Positions 19,131-28,663 are shown, numbered from the stretch's first letter. The stretch is DNA of 64,000 bases from JAXGOI01 sp040767605 (GCA_040767605.1 JAXGOI010000001.1:682001-746000); one strand, 5' to 3'. The notes: generated from the sequence alone by a model not told the origin. Program-made: numbers and translations.

Positions 19131-21029
19131 ACTGGCGCTTTCGTAAAAAGATGTGGGGCCCGCCATAGAAGTGTCCCATTTTGCATATATGGTTGTATTT
19201 TTATCCAGCTTAATATAGTAAATTTCATTTGTATACCCCGCATCCTCATACCAACCGTCAAACAGATAGCTGCTATGAGTGGGGCTATACTCAAAAAGGT
19301 CAATTAATGTCCCCTGGGGGCCGGATACGCTCTCTATTTTACTGCCCCCCATGGTATTGAAAGTAAGAATAATATCTTTAATGCCCAAGGCCGAATTTCT
19401 AAGTTTTAAATATGCCAAATAAGTATCATTAAGCAAAAGCCCGGAATCCCCCAAGAGCCCCCCGGGAATATCAATTAAAATGCTTTTACTGGGCATGGCC
19501 GGAATATTCCCTTCGGGAGTTTGGGGAATAGTAATGGGAATACTGCCGCCGGGTTTTTGGGGTATAATAATGTTTGTATTTCCCGGTATTGTTATTAGGT
19601 TTTTCTTTTGGGGGGTAAAATAATATTTGCTTAAAAGCGGTTTATCCCAAAGCAGGCTTCTTCCTAGAATATTTGAATAATCTTCCATATTATTGTATGA
19701 AACATTAATATATGTATAAGGGGCCTTTTCGTTTAAAATTACCTTTGTAATATTATTCCTGCTGCAATCCAGTTCAATGAGGCGATAATTCTCAGAAAGG
19801 TCCAATTCCGTAAGCCGGTTGCCGGAACAATCCAGCCATCTAAGGTGCGAGCTGTTTTCTACATTTAAAGCTTCCAGCCCGTTATCATTACATTCAAGCC
19901 TCCAGAGCCAGGGGAGCCCCCTTAAATCCAGATAATTAATTTTATTACCGCCGCAGGCTAAGGTTTGTAATTCCCATCTATTGGCAACATCCGGCAATTC
20001 CGTCAACTGATTATTAGAGCAATATAAATATTTCACAATATCAGGGGCTGGCAGCTTTAACTCTGTGAAATTATTGTCGCTTATACCTATCGATGACAGC
20101 TTCTTATACTTTGAAAGGTCTAAAGCGCCTGACAGATTATTTGACGTGCAGCTTAAAGTTTCCAGCTTCTCCATGCCAGATATATTTAAGCTGCTAATCT
20201 TATTATCCCAGCATCTCAGTATTTCTAAATCTTTCAGCCCCGAAATATTTAAGCTTATAAGCTGGTTTTCACTGCAATCTAAATTTTTCAGCTGTTTAGA
20301 AGCAGTGAGATTTAAAGTGGTAAGCTTATTATTCCTGCAGTCTAAATTCCTTAACTCCGGCAAATTGTAGTTGAGGTTTTGCAGTTTATTGCCATAGCAT
20401 TCTAAGTGCTGAAGGCTATTGCACCCGGCGAGCTTTAGCTCTGTAAGTTCATTATTATGACAATCCAAATATCCGAGATTTTTAAGGCCTCTCAAATCAA
20501 GGGTTTTTAGTTTTTGTCCAGCACAAGAAATGCTGTTCAGATTTTCCGAACCCTGCACATTTAAATTGCTAAGGTTATTTTCTGAGTAAACTGTGGAAAT
20601 AAGGTACAAGTTTTTAAGATTTTTCATATTGCTGGCATTAATGCTGTTTAAACTACTATCTGCTCTAAACGTCACCAGCTTTTCGAATTTAGTCAGGTCT
20701 AAATCTCCGGATAAGTCCCAACCAAAACCATGTAATTCCAAGAAGTAAAGCCTGTTAACTCCATTTTCGTCTTTATGCCATCTAACATAATTCTCATTAT
20801 CCCAGCCATCCGGCATCGCTTGATATGGTTTCCAGGTTTCGAAGGTTTTATATTGAGGGTTTAAATTATGTTTTTCAATGATTTCGTTGAATGCTTCCAC
20901 ATCACCTACATGGTATATACCGTAGGGGCCATCTTGTATAGCGGCATTAGCATAATTTCCCAAGGGCAGTAAAAAGATAAAGAGCAATGCCAAAAGCAAA
21001 ACCGGTATGGCTCTAAGTATACTTTTCAT
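18576..21029 (-). CDS. Leucine-rich-repeat SLH surface protein, copy 1
   Basis: This 817-residue exported protein has a signal peptide ending near ANA at residue 29. About fifteen leucine-rich repeats of 20-22 residues (residues about 95-450) follow the pattern L..LDCS.N.L..L. A proline-rich linker with repeats of IPQ(K/T)PGGSIPI type follows, then a Listeria-Bacteroides repeat (about 565-625, with FDGWYEDAGYTNEI). Three SLH domains (about 633-817) bind cell-wall polymers. Such LRR proteins act as adhesins or binding scaffolds. AGGAGG lies upstream of the ATG. The last 184 residues differ from the paralogue at 21171 at only about seven positions, while the LRR parts are clearly diverged. Confidence 0.92.
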   Translation of the reverse strand: MKSILRAIPVLLLALLFIFLLPLGNYANAAIQDGPYGIYHVGDVEAFNEIIEKHNLNPQYKTFETWKPYQAMPDGWDNENYVRWHKDENGVNRLYFLELHGFGWDLSGDLDLTKFEKLVTFRADSSLNSINASNMKNLKNLYLISTVYSENNLSNLNVQGSENLNSISCAGQKLKTLDLRGLKNLGYLDCHNNELTELKLAGCNSLQHLECYGNKLQNLNYNLPELRNLDCRNNKLTTLNLTASKQLKNLDCSENQLISLNISGLKDLEILRCWDNKISSLNISGMEKLETLSCTSNNLSGALDLSKYKKLSSIGISDNNFTELKLPAPDIVKYLYCSNNQLTELPDVANRWELQTLACGGNKINYLDLRGLPWLWRLECNDNGLEALNVENSSHLRWLDCSGNRLTELDLSENYRLIELDCSRNNITKVILNEKAPYTYINVSYNNMEDYSNILGRSLLWDKPLLSKYYFTPQKKNLITIPGNTNIIIPQKPGGSIPITIPQTPEGNIPAMPSKSILIDIPGGLLGDSGLLLNDTYLAYLKLRNSALGIKDIILTFNTMGGSKIESVSGPQGTLIDLFEYSPTHSSYLFDGWYEDAGYTNEIYYIKLDKNTTIYAKWDTSMAGPTSFYESASEWAIPELEKAYAAGLVPEILRGLDMKKSISREEFAELAVQLYETATGKTILVTGANPFKDTANQQILKAYQVGITDGVSETAFSPNTLITREQCATMLYRAIKAIAPKADYSITGIPNFPDQAHISSWAAEGTKYMSKLGIILGDTKGYFMPKPLNTAHTASGYGMAAREAAVLMAIRTFEKIK

Positions 21030-21170
21030 AATAATCCTCCTTTTTTAACAGGTATTTTAAGCAGGTATTTTAAACAATTATTCAAAATAATTATTTAAAA
21101 CCCGGGTTTAAACCGGCATAATTCCTGCCGTTTTATAATAATTGCGGGGGAAAGATTCTCTTTGCATGCC

Positions 21171-21725
21171 TTATTTAATTTTCTCAAATGTGCGGATTGC
21201 CATAAGTACCGCGGCTTCCCTGGCGGCCATACCGTAGCCGGAGGCTGTATGAGCGGCATTTAAGGGCTTAGGCATAAAATAGCCCTTTGTATCCCCAAGG
21301 ATTATCCCCAATTTAGACATATACTTTGTTCCCTCCGCCGCCCAGGAGGCTATATGGGCTTGGTCTGGGAAATTGGGTATTCCCGTTATGCTGTAATCCG
21401 CCTTAGGGGCGATTGCCTTAATAGCCCGGTAAAGCATGGTAGCGCATTGTTCCCGGGTAATAAGGGTATTGGGGGAAAATGCCGTAGCGGATACTCCGTC
21501 TGTAATACCTACCTGGTAGGCCTTTAAAATCTGCTGATTTGCGGTATCTTTAAAGGGGTTGGCGCCCATTACAAGTATGGTTTTGCCTGTTGCCGTCTCA
21601 TAAAGCTGAACCGCAAGCTCCGCAAATTCCTCACGGCTGATGGATTTTTTCATATCCAGCCCTCTAAGTATCTCCGGAACAAGGCCGGCAGCAACGGCTT
21701 TCTCCAGCTCCGGGAGGGCCCATGC
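21171..21725 (-). repeat. SLH block, nearly identical to 18576-19130
   Basis: This is the partner of the block at 18576-19130. The direct repeat of about 555 bp, 2.6 kb apart in the same orientation, is long enough for homologous recombination between the two genes. Confidence 0.9.
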
Positions 21726-23615
21726 GCTGGCATCGGCAAACAGCGGCGCTTTATTCTCCTCCCATTTAGCATATATTGTTATGTCTTTCTCCAATATGAG
21801 TATATTCACCTTTTTGCTTAAAGCCTTATCCTCATACCAGCCTTCAAAAATATACCCTTCTTTAGTGGGGGAATACTTATTTAGCATAATGATGGCATTC
21901 CTGTCTTCTTTTATGCTGCTTATTTTGCTGCCGCCTGTTGTATCAAAGTTGAGGGTAAACTGCTCTAACTGCTCCTCGGCCCGGGCCTCTCTTTCCCGCA
22001 AATAGTCCATATAGGCCGTTGGTATTTGGAAGCTTTGCCCCGGTTTGCTGGGTATTGTGATAACCCCTCCCGTTCCCGGAAGCCGGGGGATTTCTATAAG
22101 CTGATTGCCGGACCCCGGCAGCTGAATCGGGAAATCCGCTGACTTTTGAGGGTCAAATAAATAAATCCCCAAGAACCCCTTATTAGTTCCCCACTCTATA
22201 TCTTTCCCTTCCCTGTCTTTTCCTTTAAGACTATCGCTATCCTTAAGCCTGTTGTATCTGACATCTACCTCGTAATATTTAACATCAGGGCAGAGTTTTA
22301 AGTCAGTAATATTGTTGTCGTCACAGAGCACATCCATCATTTTATCTAATTTGCTGACATCCAGCCTTGTGAGCAGGTTTCCGCTGCAATTTATTATACG
22401 CAGGTTACTAAGGCTATTGACATCAAGTTCAGAAATTTTATTGCCAAAACATTCCAGATACTTAAGGGAGTTAAGACCTTTCAGATCCAGCTCTTTTAAA
22501 TTGTTGTTGGAACAATCCAGCGTTGTAAGTTTTTTATTAGCGCTTAAATTCAAACCTGTAAGGTTGTTTTTCATGCAACGCAGCTTTTCAAGCTTAGAGT
22601 TGGCTAAAGTGTTAAGGCCGCTAAGGGAATTATCTTCACACCAGAGCTCTATAAGATTAGGGGTATTTGTAAGATCAAGGCTTGTTAATAAGTTATCGTA
22701 ACAATACAGTTTCTGAAGATTAGGTGTGGCGCTAAGGTCAAGATTTGTTAGTAAATTCATACTACAGTTAAGCTCTTTAAGACCAGGCACACCCGTAAGA
22801 TTAAGATTTTTGAAACCATTGCTTCTGCAAATCAATGTTTCGAGGTTGGGCAAGTTATTTATCTTTAACTCCTTTAGCTTACTCTCATTAATAACAAGTA
22901 GTTCGAGCTTAGGTAAACCGTCCAGATCTAATTGAGTGAGTTTGCATTCCGAAAAAAGTAATTCCTCAAGATTAGGCAATCCCTTAAGATTGATATTGGT
23001 TACCGGGTTGCGTGTCAAATCTAAAGCCCTCAGCCTTGTTGCTCCTGAAAGGTTTACGCTGCCTATCTGAGATTCATCAGCCCAAATTTCTGCAAGAGAA
23101 CTAAGACCGCTTACATCCAAAGTTTTTAAACCGGTAGACCAGCACATAAGTATTTTAAGGGAAGTCAAGCCTTTTAAATTAAGCCCGGTAAGGTTTTCGT
23201 TAGATCCGCAATTCATTCTTTCCAGGGCAGACAGCCCGCTAACATCAAGGGTGCCGCTTAAATACGAAAAATTTATGTATAATTTTTCAATTCTTTTGGG
23301 CTTGGCATCATTCCAGGATACATAATAATCCCACTTGGCCGGCGGGGTCAGCCCTGAATTCCATTTTGGTAATTTAAGCCCGTTGTTTTCGATGATGTTA
23401 TTGATAACTTTTACATCGACGCTGCTATAAATTCCGTATTCCGATATGGGGTTCGCTGCCTCAACAGGCATATATGCATGGGCTGCCGGGGCTGCTATGG
23501 ATAAGACCAGCATAATTGCCGGCAAAGCCCAAAGGATTCTGCTTTTTTTGACCATTTTAGATTCACCTCCATAAATACTATAAAAAAATCTTATGGCTTT
23601 TGATATGGCTTTCAT
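21171..23615 (-). CDS. Leucine-rich-repeat SLH surface protein, copy 2
   Basis: This paralogue of the 18576-21029 protein has the same order of parts: signal peptide, about seventeen leucine-rich repeats (with LDCSNNNLKELDLKGLNSL and similar), linker, Listeria-Bacteroides repeat (FEGWYEDKALSKKV) and three SLH domains. Two in-frame starts each have a good ribosome-binding site. The ATG at 23615 has GGAGGAG 7 bp upstream. The ATG at 23555 has GGAGGTGA upstream and gives a textbook signal peptide (MVKKSRILWALPAIMLVLS, cleaved after AHA). I report the longer form, though the shorter is the more likely secreted product. The 140-bp gap to copy 1 and the shared direction suggest one transcription unit. 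Confidence 0.9.
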   Translation of the reverse strand: MKAISKAIRFFYSIYGGESKMVKKSRILWALPAIMLVLSIAAPAAHAYMPVEAANPISEYGIYSSVDVKVINNIIENNGLKLPKWNSGLTPPAKWDYYVSWNDAKPKRIEKLYINFSYLSGTLDVSGLSALERMNCGSNENLTGLNLKGLTSLKILMCWSTGLKTLDVSGLSSLAEIWADESQIGSVNLSGATRLRALDLTRNPVTNINLKGLPNLEELLFSECKLTQLDLDGLPKLELLVINESKLKELKINNLPNLETLICRSNGFKNLNLTGVPGLKELNCSMNLLTNLDLSATPNLQKLYCYDNLLTSLDLTNTPNLIELWCEDNSLSGLNTLANSKLEKLRCMKNNLTGLNLSANKKLTTLDCSNNNLKELDLKGLNSLKYLECFGNKISELDVNSLSNLRIINCSGNLLTRLDVSKLDKMMDVLCDDNNITDLKLCPDVKYYEVDVRYNRLKDSDSLKGKDREGKDIEWGTNKGFLGIYLFDPQKSADFPIQLPGSGNQLIEIPRLPGTGGVITIPSKPGQSFQIPTAYMDYLREREARAEEQLEQFTLNFDTTGGSKISSIKEDRNAIIMLNKYSPTKEGYIFEGWYEDKALSKKVNILILEKDITIYAKWEENKAPLFADASAWALPELEKAVAAGLVPEILRGLDMKKSISREEFAELAVQLYETATGKTILVMGANPFKDTANQQILKAYQVGITDGVSATAFSPNTLITREQCATMLYRAIKAIAPKADYSITGIPNFPDQAHIASWAAEGTKYMSKLGIILGDTKGYFMPKPLNAAHTASGYGMAAREAAVLMAIRTFEKIK

Positions 23616-23670
23616 AATAATTCTCCTCCTAAAATTATTACTTTTTAAATAGCAATTTACAAAAACTTGG

Positions 23671-24249
23671 CTAATTTACCGCCGCGGCCAAATTTTTAGC
23701 CCCAAGCCTTCCCGCCTCTTCAAGTTTTTCCCATACACAGTCTTTTTCCTCCGTGCCATCCAGATGAAGGGATATTATACATCCCCTTTGGAGTATGTGT
23801 AAGCTCCAGCGATTATTTTCCGCCAAATCCATAAAATATGCCTCTTCGCCCAAATCTCCGGCCTCAAAAATATACTCCGGAGAGTCCTCCCTTTGAAATT
23901 TTACCAGCTCATTAAAAGTATTTTCCGCTCCGCCGTATTCAAGGTTAAGGCCGCTCATTAAAGCATCCTGAGTAATAAAAATTTGCAGCATAATTTCATC
24001 ATTAGCGTATACGCATTGGAGTTTACCCCCGGGTATTTCTTTATCCATTTCCATAACTTCCAATTTTGTTTGCAGTATGCCCTCCGCCTCCTCAAGGGAT
24101 ATCAGGGAGGATGCCGTTATAACTCTCTCCGGCCTTTTTCCCTCCTGAGAATCCTGGGGAAGCGAGGGGGAATCAACTGCCGGGGTGCCGCAGGCGCACA
24201 GCATAGGCAGAAAAACCGCGGCAATTAATAAAGATAAAAGCTTCTTCAT
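23671..24249 (-). CDS. Predicted lipoprotein of unknown function
   Basis: This 192-residue protein begins with a lipoprotein signal (MKKLLSLLIAAVFLPMLCAC), with the lipidated cysteine at about residue 20. The mature part has a short linker and a mixed alpha/beta domain with LISLEEAEGILQTKLEVMEM. Such a segment is common in small Clostridial lipoproteins that act as metabolite or ion-binding modules. I do not recognise the family. It lies 55 bp upstream of the LRR copy 2 gene on the same strand, so it probably belongs to the same transcript and is displayed at the membrane next to the SLH proteins. Confidence 0.7.
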   Translation of the reverse strand: MKKLLSLLIAAVFLPMLCACGTPAVDSPSLPQDSQEGKRPERVITASSLISLEEAEGILQTKLEVMEMDKEIPGGKLQCVYANDEIMLQIFITQDALMSGLNLEYGGAENTFNELVKFQREDSPEYIFEAGDLGEEAYFMDLAENNRWSLHILQRGCIISLHLDGTEEKDCVWEKLEEAGRLGAKNLAAAVN

Positions 24250-24371
24250 TTAAAAACCCTCCAGACTAAATAAATCACTATAATTTAACCTGCCTTAAAC
24301 CGGATAAAACTATATTCAAATACCTTTAGTTTTATACCAAACCCCTTATTTTAGAAGTAAAAGGCTAAAAA

Positions 24372-24614
24372 CTATTCCACCGAATGGCGCCGAAAATCAA
24401 AGTACTGCAGCACCAATTCTGTTTTACTGTTAACACTTAATTTACGGTAAATTTGTTTTATAAAGTAATTGGCACCCCAAATACTAATAGAGGCCTCCGA
24501 GGCAATTTCCTTAGCCTTCATCCCCTTAAGGAGCATATAAAAAATCTCCCTTTCTCGCAGGGTTAATGTCAGAACGGCATCAGCCTTCGGATTATCTAAA
24601 ATTTTTCCTTTCAT
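24372..24614 (-). CDS. Stand-alone LuxR/GerE-type HTH protein
   Basis: The 80-residue protein consists almost only of a GerE-type helix-turn-helix: LTLREREIFYMLLKGMKAKE is the scaffold and AKEIASEASISIWGANYFI the DNA-recognition part. KLSVNSKTELVLQYF forms the final helix. There is no sensor or receiver domain. I start it at the ATG at 24614, which has GGGAGGG 6 bp upstream. An upstream TTG overlaps that ribosome-binding site. It is first in line before the lipoprotein and the two LRR-SLH genes, so it may regulate them. A decayed relative sits at 18414-18575. Confidence 0.8.
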   Translation of the reverse strand: MKGKILDNPKADAVLTLTLREREIFYMLLKGMKAKEIASEASISIWGANYFIKQIYRKLSVNSKTELVLQYFDFRRHSVE

Positions 24615-24825
24615 GGCAATCCCTCCCAATATATTTATTTTAGAGGAGAAAGCATCTTTTTAATAGCTACTAATTATAGTAGGTTTATACAAAAGCCGGG
24701 CTAGGGCGTTGATTTATTTTACCTGAGTATAAAAAATAATTTAATCGAATAAGCCTCTTAATAAGGGGAATTTAAGTTAAATCGAATTTAAGGCGGCGGA
24801 ATTTGCGCCAAGCCTTTCCCGGCAA

Positions 24826-24864
24826 AAATACGGGCCAATCATCTTTGTGATTGGCCCGTATTTA
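24826..24864. terminator. Near-perfect inverted repeat, likely terminator of the SLH operon
   Basis: The stem ATACGGGCCAATCA pairs with TGATTGGCCCGTAT around a short loop. Ts follow on the minus strand (end of the SLH gene at 24904) and weakly on the plus strand. Confidence 0.8.
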
Positions 24865-24903
24865 ATATTAATCTGTTTTTATATTTATCTTTTAAAGTTT
24901 TAT

Positions 24904-26445
24904 TTAATTTGCAAATAAATTATACAATAGCTGGGCCATTTCTCCCCGGGTGGCTGAGCCTTGAGGGTTTAGGCTGCCATTACTGCCGCTAATAATCCCC
25001 TTGGCGATAAAGGCTGTTAAGGCTTCCTGAGCCCAGGGGCTAATGAGCCCGGCATCGGAAAAATCCCTAATTGAACCCTTGCCGCCCCCTTCGGGGGTTT
25101 TACCCAGTGCTTTAAGGGCATTATATAAAAGGGTAAACATCTCCTGGCGGGTAATTTTATTCTCCGGCCCGTACATATTATTGCCGATACCTGTGCTAAT
25201 CCCCAGCCTTTTGGCGGCGGCCAGGTAATTGGTATAATAAGTATTGCCGGCATCTGTAAAATTATCTAAAGAAGCGGAATCTTCCTCAATGCCATAGGCC
25301 CTCATTAAAAAAACAATAAATTGCCCCCGGGTAAGCCGGGCTTGGGGGCTGAAATTTCCATCCCCCGTACCTGTTGTAATTCCCCTTGCCGCAATAAAGC
25401 TGATTGCCCTATTATACCAGGCCTCCGCTTTTACATCATTAAAGGATATTTTATTATAGGCCACCGCAAAATTGCTGAAATGAGTGGTGCTAAAAATTAC
25501 TTTGCCGCTGGCCGAATCGTAGCGGCCATTGGGTATGGTAATAATATTCCCGGAGCCGTCTATATACCAAATAATTATATTTTCCGGGTTCTCAAGCTCT
25601 GCGGAGGTGGGAGTATAGGGTATACTTACCTCTACCGGCGCCTGGGGGTTATCCCAGGGCATTATCTTGCCGTCTATGGCAAGGCTTAGCCAAATCAGGG
25701 GCTTATCCCCTATTGCCTCTTGTAAATCCTCACTTAGGGCGGTTTTATCCCCCAAACCTATGGAAACTTTCGCCTCTTTTCCCTTTAAGCCCTCAATATC
25801 AGTCAGCATATTGGGTAAAACCGTAATACTGCCTGCCCCCGTAGTAAAAGTCAGAGAGCCGTTATCTGTGCCTGATAATGCGGAAACAGGGATATTTGCC
25901 GTATATGTACTTACACCGGGTATAGAAGGTAATTCTATCCCGATATTTTCTCCCCGGCCAAGGGCGCCGGCTATATTTGCCAAATTAACCGCCGCATTTT
26001 CGGCGCTTAAATCTAAAAGTACCGGGATTTTACCCCCGCCGTTAATATCTGCGGTATATACTCCTCCTCCCCCTCCGCCGGATGGGGATGAGGGGGCCGC
26101 AACAACGGTAAAGTCTGTTTCGGCAAAAAATTCCCCGCCAGTATAATTCGCCGCTTTTACCTTATATGTACCGGGTTCAAGTTTAATTTTAATTGTTGCG
26201 GTAAAAACGCCTTCCTTTACTCCGGTAGTTTCCAAACGCAGCAAATTATCATCTTTATAAACCAAAAGAGCGACGGCAAGTAGATTAATTTCGGCCTCCC
26301 CGTTTACCCTAAGGGAACCCGCCGAATAAGCGGCCTCTATTTGATAGGCGGAGGGGTCCAGCGCTATTGCGCCGGGGCTAAAAAAAGCAAAAAGTATAAG
26401 AGACGCCAAAAAGACATAAAAAGCTTTTTTAAAATTATATTTCAT
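24904..26445 (-). CDS. SLH-domain surface protein
   Basis: This 513-residue exported protein has a signal peptide ending near GAIA at about residue 28. An N-terminal beta-rich domain (about 30-115) is followed by a glycine linker (SPSGGGGGG). Residues about 125-335 form a module also found just before the SLH domains of the giant protein. Both have a VSALSG or GAFGAL segment, then LS(E/D) with GDKPLI or GNRPVL, then IPYT or LPYT, and a NGRYD or EGRYD turn ending in HFS. Three SLH domains close the protein (about 336-513, e.g. FNDVKAEAWYNRAISFI). It shares an operon with the secreted protein upstream (12 bp gap). Confidence 0.9.
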   Translation of the reverse strand: MKYNFKKAFYVFLASLILFAFFSPGAIALDPSAYQIEAAYSAGSLRVNGEAEINLLAVALLVYKDDNLLRLETTGVKEGVFTATIKIKLEPGTYKVKAANYTGGEFFAETDFTVVAAPSSPSGGGGGGVYTADINGGGKIPVLLDLSAENAAVNLANIAGALGRGENIGIELPSIPGVSTYTANIPVSALSGTDNGSLTFTTGAGSITVLPNMLTDIEGLKGKEAKVSIGLGDKTALSEDLQEAIGDKPLIWLSLAIDGKIMPWDNPQAPVEVSIPYTPTSAELENPENIIIWYIDGSGNIITIPNGRYDSASGKVIFSTTHFSNFAVAYNKISFNDVKAEAWYNRAISFIAARGITTGTGDGNFSPQARLTRGQFIVFLMRAYGIEEDSASLDNFTDAGNTYYTNYLAAAKRLGISTGIGNNMYGPENKITRQEMFTLLYNALKALGKTPEGGGKGSIRDFSDAGLISPWAQEALTAFIAKGIISGSNGSLNPQGSATRGEMAQLLYNLFAN

Positions 26446-26457
26446 ATTTTATTCCCC

Positions 26458-28128
26458 CTATTCCCTTTCCCAGTTTACACCGGCGCCCGAGCCGAAAAAC
26501 ACACCGCTAAAGCTATCGTCTAATTCGGGGTTGCCCTTTAAAACAGTAACATTAATTCTCACCGGGGCATTATTGGCATCACTTCCGGCATATAGCAGAT
26601 AATCACAGGCATTGGCAGAATTCTCCCCATAGATAAACACACCGTTTATAAACTCTGCCGACATCGGAGCCGGGTCATTGCATGGCTCGGTAATAATTTC
26701 CGTAGTTTTGCTGCCATCCTGCCAGGTATATACTACATAAAGCCCGTAGGGGGCCTCATCGCCCTTATCCGGAATATAATATGTACCGTAAACCCGGTAA
26801 TAATTACCGTCTGAAAAATATATTGCCGTGCCGGCCTGGGTACCATGGGCCACGGTAAAAGAGGGGGGCCCTTCTTCATAAATACACTCCTCAATATTTA
26901 CCCCCACCCGGTGTATAATTAATTCCCTTTCTATACTGCCGTTTATTAATAAATCAAGGGTAATTAAATCATAGTAATCAGATAAAAAATGTACGGAATA
27001 TGTTCCGTCTAAATTATCCTCAACGGTATAGCCGCCAAAATCTCCGGTTTCTACCTCAAAGCTGCCGGCAGCCCCAATATCTGTCGCCGGCAGAGAAAGA
27101 ACAAATTCCTCATTGCCAAAATAAACCTCTGAAGTATCGCTCCCCAGGGTTAGGTCTGTATAGCGTCCCATATTCCAGGCTTCCGTTTTTTGTTCATTCT
27201 CATCGGTTTTGGCAGAAACCTCAACACATAAGGCATCTTCCTGTATTACATAAATACCGTAAAGATTCATCCCTGAGTAAAAACTAAAAATATGGAATTG
27301 AGCCCGGTAAAAAGGCAGGGGCACCTTGCCGTCTATAAGGGAATCCCGGGTTTTTTTATCAAGAGGCGCGGCTATAAGGTTGCCGCAACCAAAAATCTCC
27401 ATTGTACCGCTATGCATTGCCGGAACCTCTATTTCCATCCCATAATCTGGGTGGCTTGTATTTATGGCAACGCATATTTGGCTATTGCCCTCCTCATCTG
27501 TAAGCTTAAATAAAATATCATCCTGGGCGGCTACTATATAACCTGTTTTCTGCTCTGATTCCCCAACCCCCAGGGTAACTGTAAAATCAAAGGTGCCGTA
27601 GCCGTCTTCGCCTATATTATCCGTTTGAATATTAAAAACGGATATATCTTCGGTATTTACCGCATAGCCGGAGGCTCCAAAATCATTAGCCAAAATCTCT
27701 TGAATTTTTGCCGGGGTATCCGCATCTTCCAGCAGCACAACAAAATTCTGGCTAAGCAGCCCGTCTAAATCTTCCTCAGCAAAGATTGCCTCAAGAGTCA
27801 AATCCCCTTGAATATCCTCCAGTAAAAAATCAAAGCTCCCGTCTCCCTTATAATTCAGATTCCATGACCAATCGTCGGTAAAATCTCCCTCTATAACAAG
27901 TACGGAGAAAACTCTATATCCCGCATCCGGTATAATTGTAAAAAGCCTGCTTTCCCCCTTAGGCACTTCTATTGAATAAGCAATCATCCCTTCTGCGGAA
28001 ACAGAGCCGTTTTCAGGAGGGGTAACGGTTATAGTATAGTTTATACCGTCTCCTTCTTCCGCCAAGGCCGCCGAGGCCAGCCCCAAACATAAAACAAAGC
28101 AAATAATAAAAATAAAAATTTTTCTCAT
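26458..28128 (-). CDS. Secreted protein with an InlB-like repeat, no anchor
   Basis: This 556-residue protein has a signal peptide (cleavage after ALA near residue 23). The first mature domain (about 28-118, with TVTPPENGSVSAEG and then IPDAGYRVFSVLV) is a divergent InlB B-repeat. The rest is acidic and beta-rich, and I do not recognise it. It contains a segment with VFNIQTDNIGEDGYGTFDFT and a later half with several Tyr/Gly-rich strands. No SLH, LPXTG or membrane anchor is visible, so it is either released or held by its operon partner, the SLH protein 12 bp downstream. AAGGAGG precedes the ATG. Confidence 0.75.
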   Translation of the reverse strand: MRKIFIFIICFVLCLGLASAALAEEGDGINYTITVTPPENGSVSAEGMIAYSIEVPKGESRLFTIIPDAGYRVFSVLVIEGDFTDDWSWNLNYKGDGSFDFLLEDIQGDLTLEAIFAEEDLDGLLSQNFVVLLEDADTPAKIQEILANDFGASGYAVNTEDISVFNIQTDNIGEDGYGTFDFTVTLGVGESEQKTGYIVAAQDDILFKLTDEEGNSQICVAINTSHPDYGMEIEVPAMHSGTMEIFGCGNLIAAPLDKKTRDSLIDGKVPLPFYRAQFHIFSFYSGMNLYGIYVIQEDALCVEVSAKTDENEQKTEAWNMGRYTDLTLGSDTSEVYFGNEEFVLSLPATDIGAAGSFEVETGDFGGYTVEDNLDGTYSVHFLSDYYDLITLDLLINGSIERELIIHRVGVNIEECIYEEGPPSFTVAHGTQAGTAIYFSDGNYYRVYGTYYIPDKGDEAPYGLYVVYTWQDGSKTTEIITEPCNDPAPMSAEFINGVFIYGENSANACDYLLYAGSDANNAPVRINVTVLKGNPELDDSFSGVFFGSGAGVNWERE

Positions 28129-28188
28129 CCTGCTTCCTCCTTGCTTTTTAAGCTGTTTTATAATTTTTATTCTTCTGTTTTACAACTT

Positions 28189-28503
28189 TTATTCTTCTGT
28201 TTTACTAAAGCGAAGGCTGCGTTTTACCATGGCATCCATTTCATCTAAAATAATTTCGCCAAGGCCTTCGGCCTCACTCCCGGGCTCCGGGTAGATTTTA
28301 ATCTCCGTCTCCCTGCCCTCCGGTAAAACTCCGCCGCAGGCAATCCGCACCCGCTTTGGCTTTTCCTCTTTAGAGGCCGCAATAATCGTTCCTCTTTCAC
28401 TGTTGGATCTTTCTATTTTAAAGCCGAGATTATCCAGGGTGTCGTAGAGTACATTAAGCATAATCCGCTTATCATAAGGGTAGCGGCGGGAAGAACCATC
28501 CAT
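28189..28503 (-). CDS. Small hypothetical protein
   Basis: The product has 104 residues and starts MDGSSRRYPYDKRIM. The ATG at 28503 has AGGAGGTG 7 bp upstream. An in-frame GTG three codons earlier lies inside that site and is rejected. The sequence looks like a small alpha/beta cytoplasmic domain: a helix with MLNVLYDTLDNLGF, two strands, then a strand with TEIKIYPEPGSE and a C-terminal helix. There is no signal peptide or membrane segment. It lies 60 bp upstream of the secreted-protein/SLH operon and may be its first gene. I do not know the function. Confidence 0.7.
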   Translation of the reverse strand: MDGSSRRYPYDKRIMLNVLYDTLDNLGFKIERSNSERGTIIAASKEEKPKRVRIACGGVLPEGRETEIKIYPEPGSEAEGLGEIILDEMDAMVKRSLRFSKTEE

Positions 28504-28635
28504 AAGGCACACCTCCTGCCTGCAAAATAGACTACTTTATCCAAAATTACAAGTACAGCTTTGGCACAGGGGGGTATAGTTTTAGTACAGGCCCCTTTTA
28601 CCTTGGCTTTTCTCCTAAAATAACCCTTTGGCCTC

Positions 28636-28663
28636 TTGATAATATTTCGACCTATAGTATAAT
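28636..28663 (+). promoter_or_regulatory. Promoter of the LuxR-type membrane regulator
   Basis: TTGATA at 28636-28641 and TATAAT at 28658-28663 have 16 bp spacing, about 50 bp before the start codon. Confidence 0.7.
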
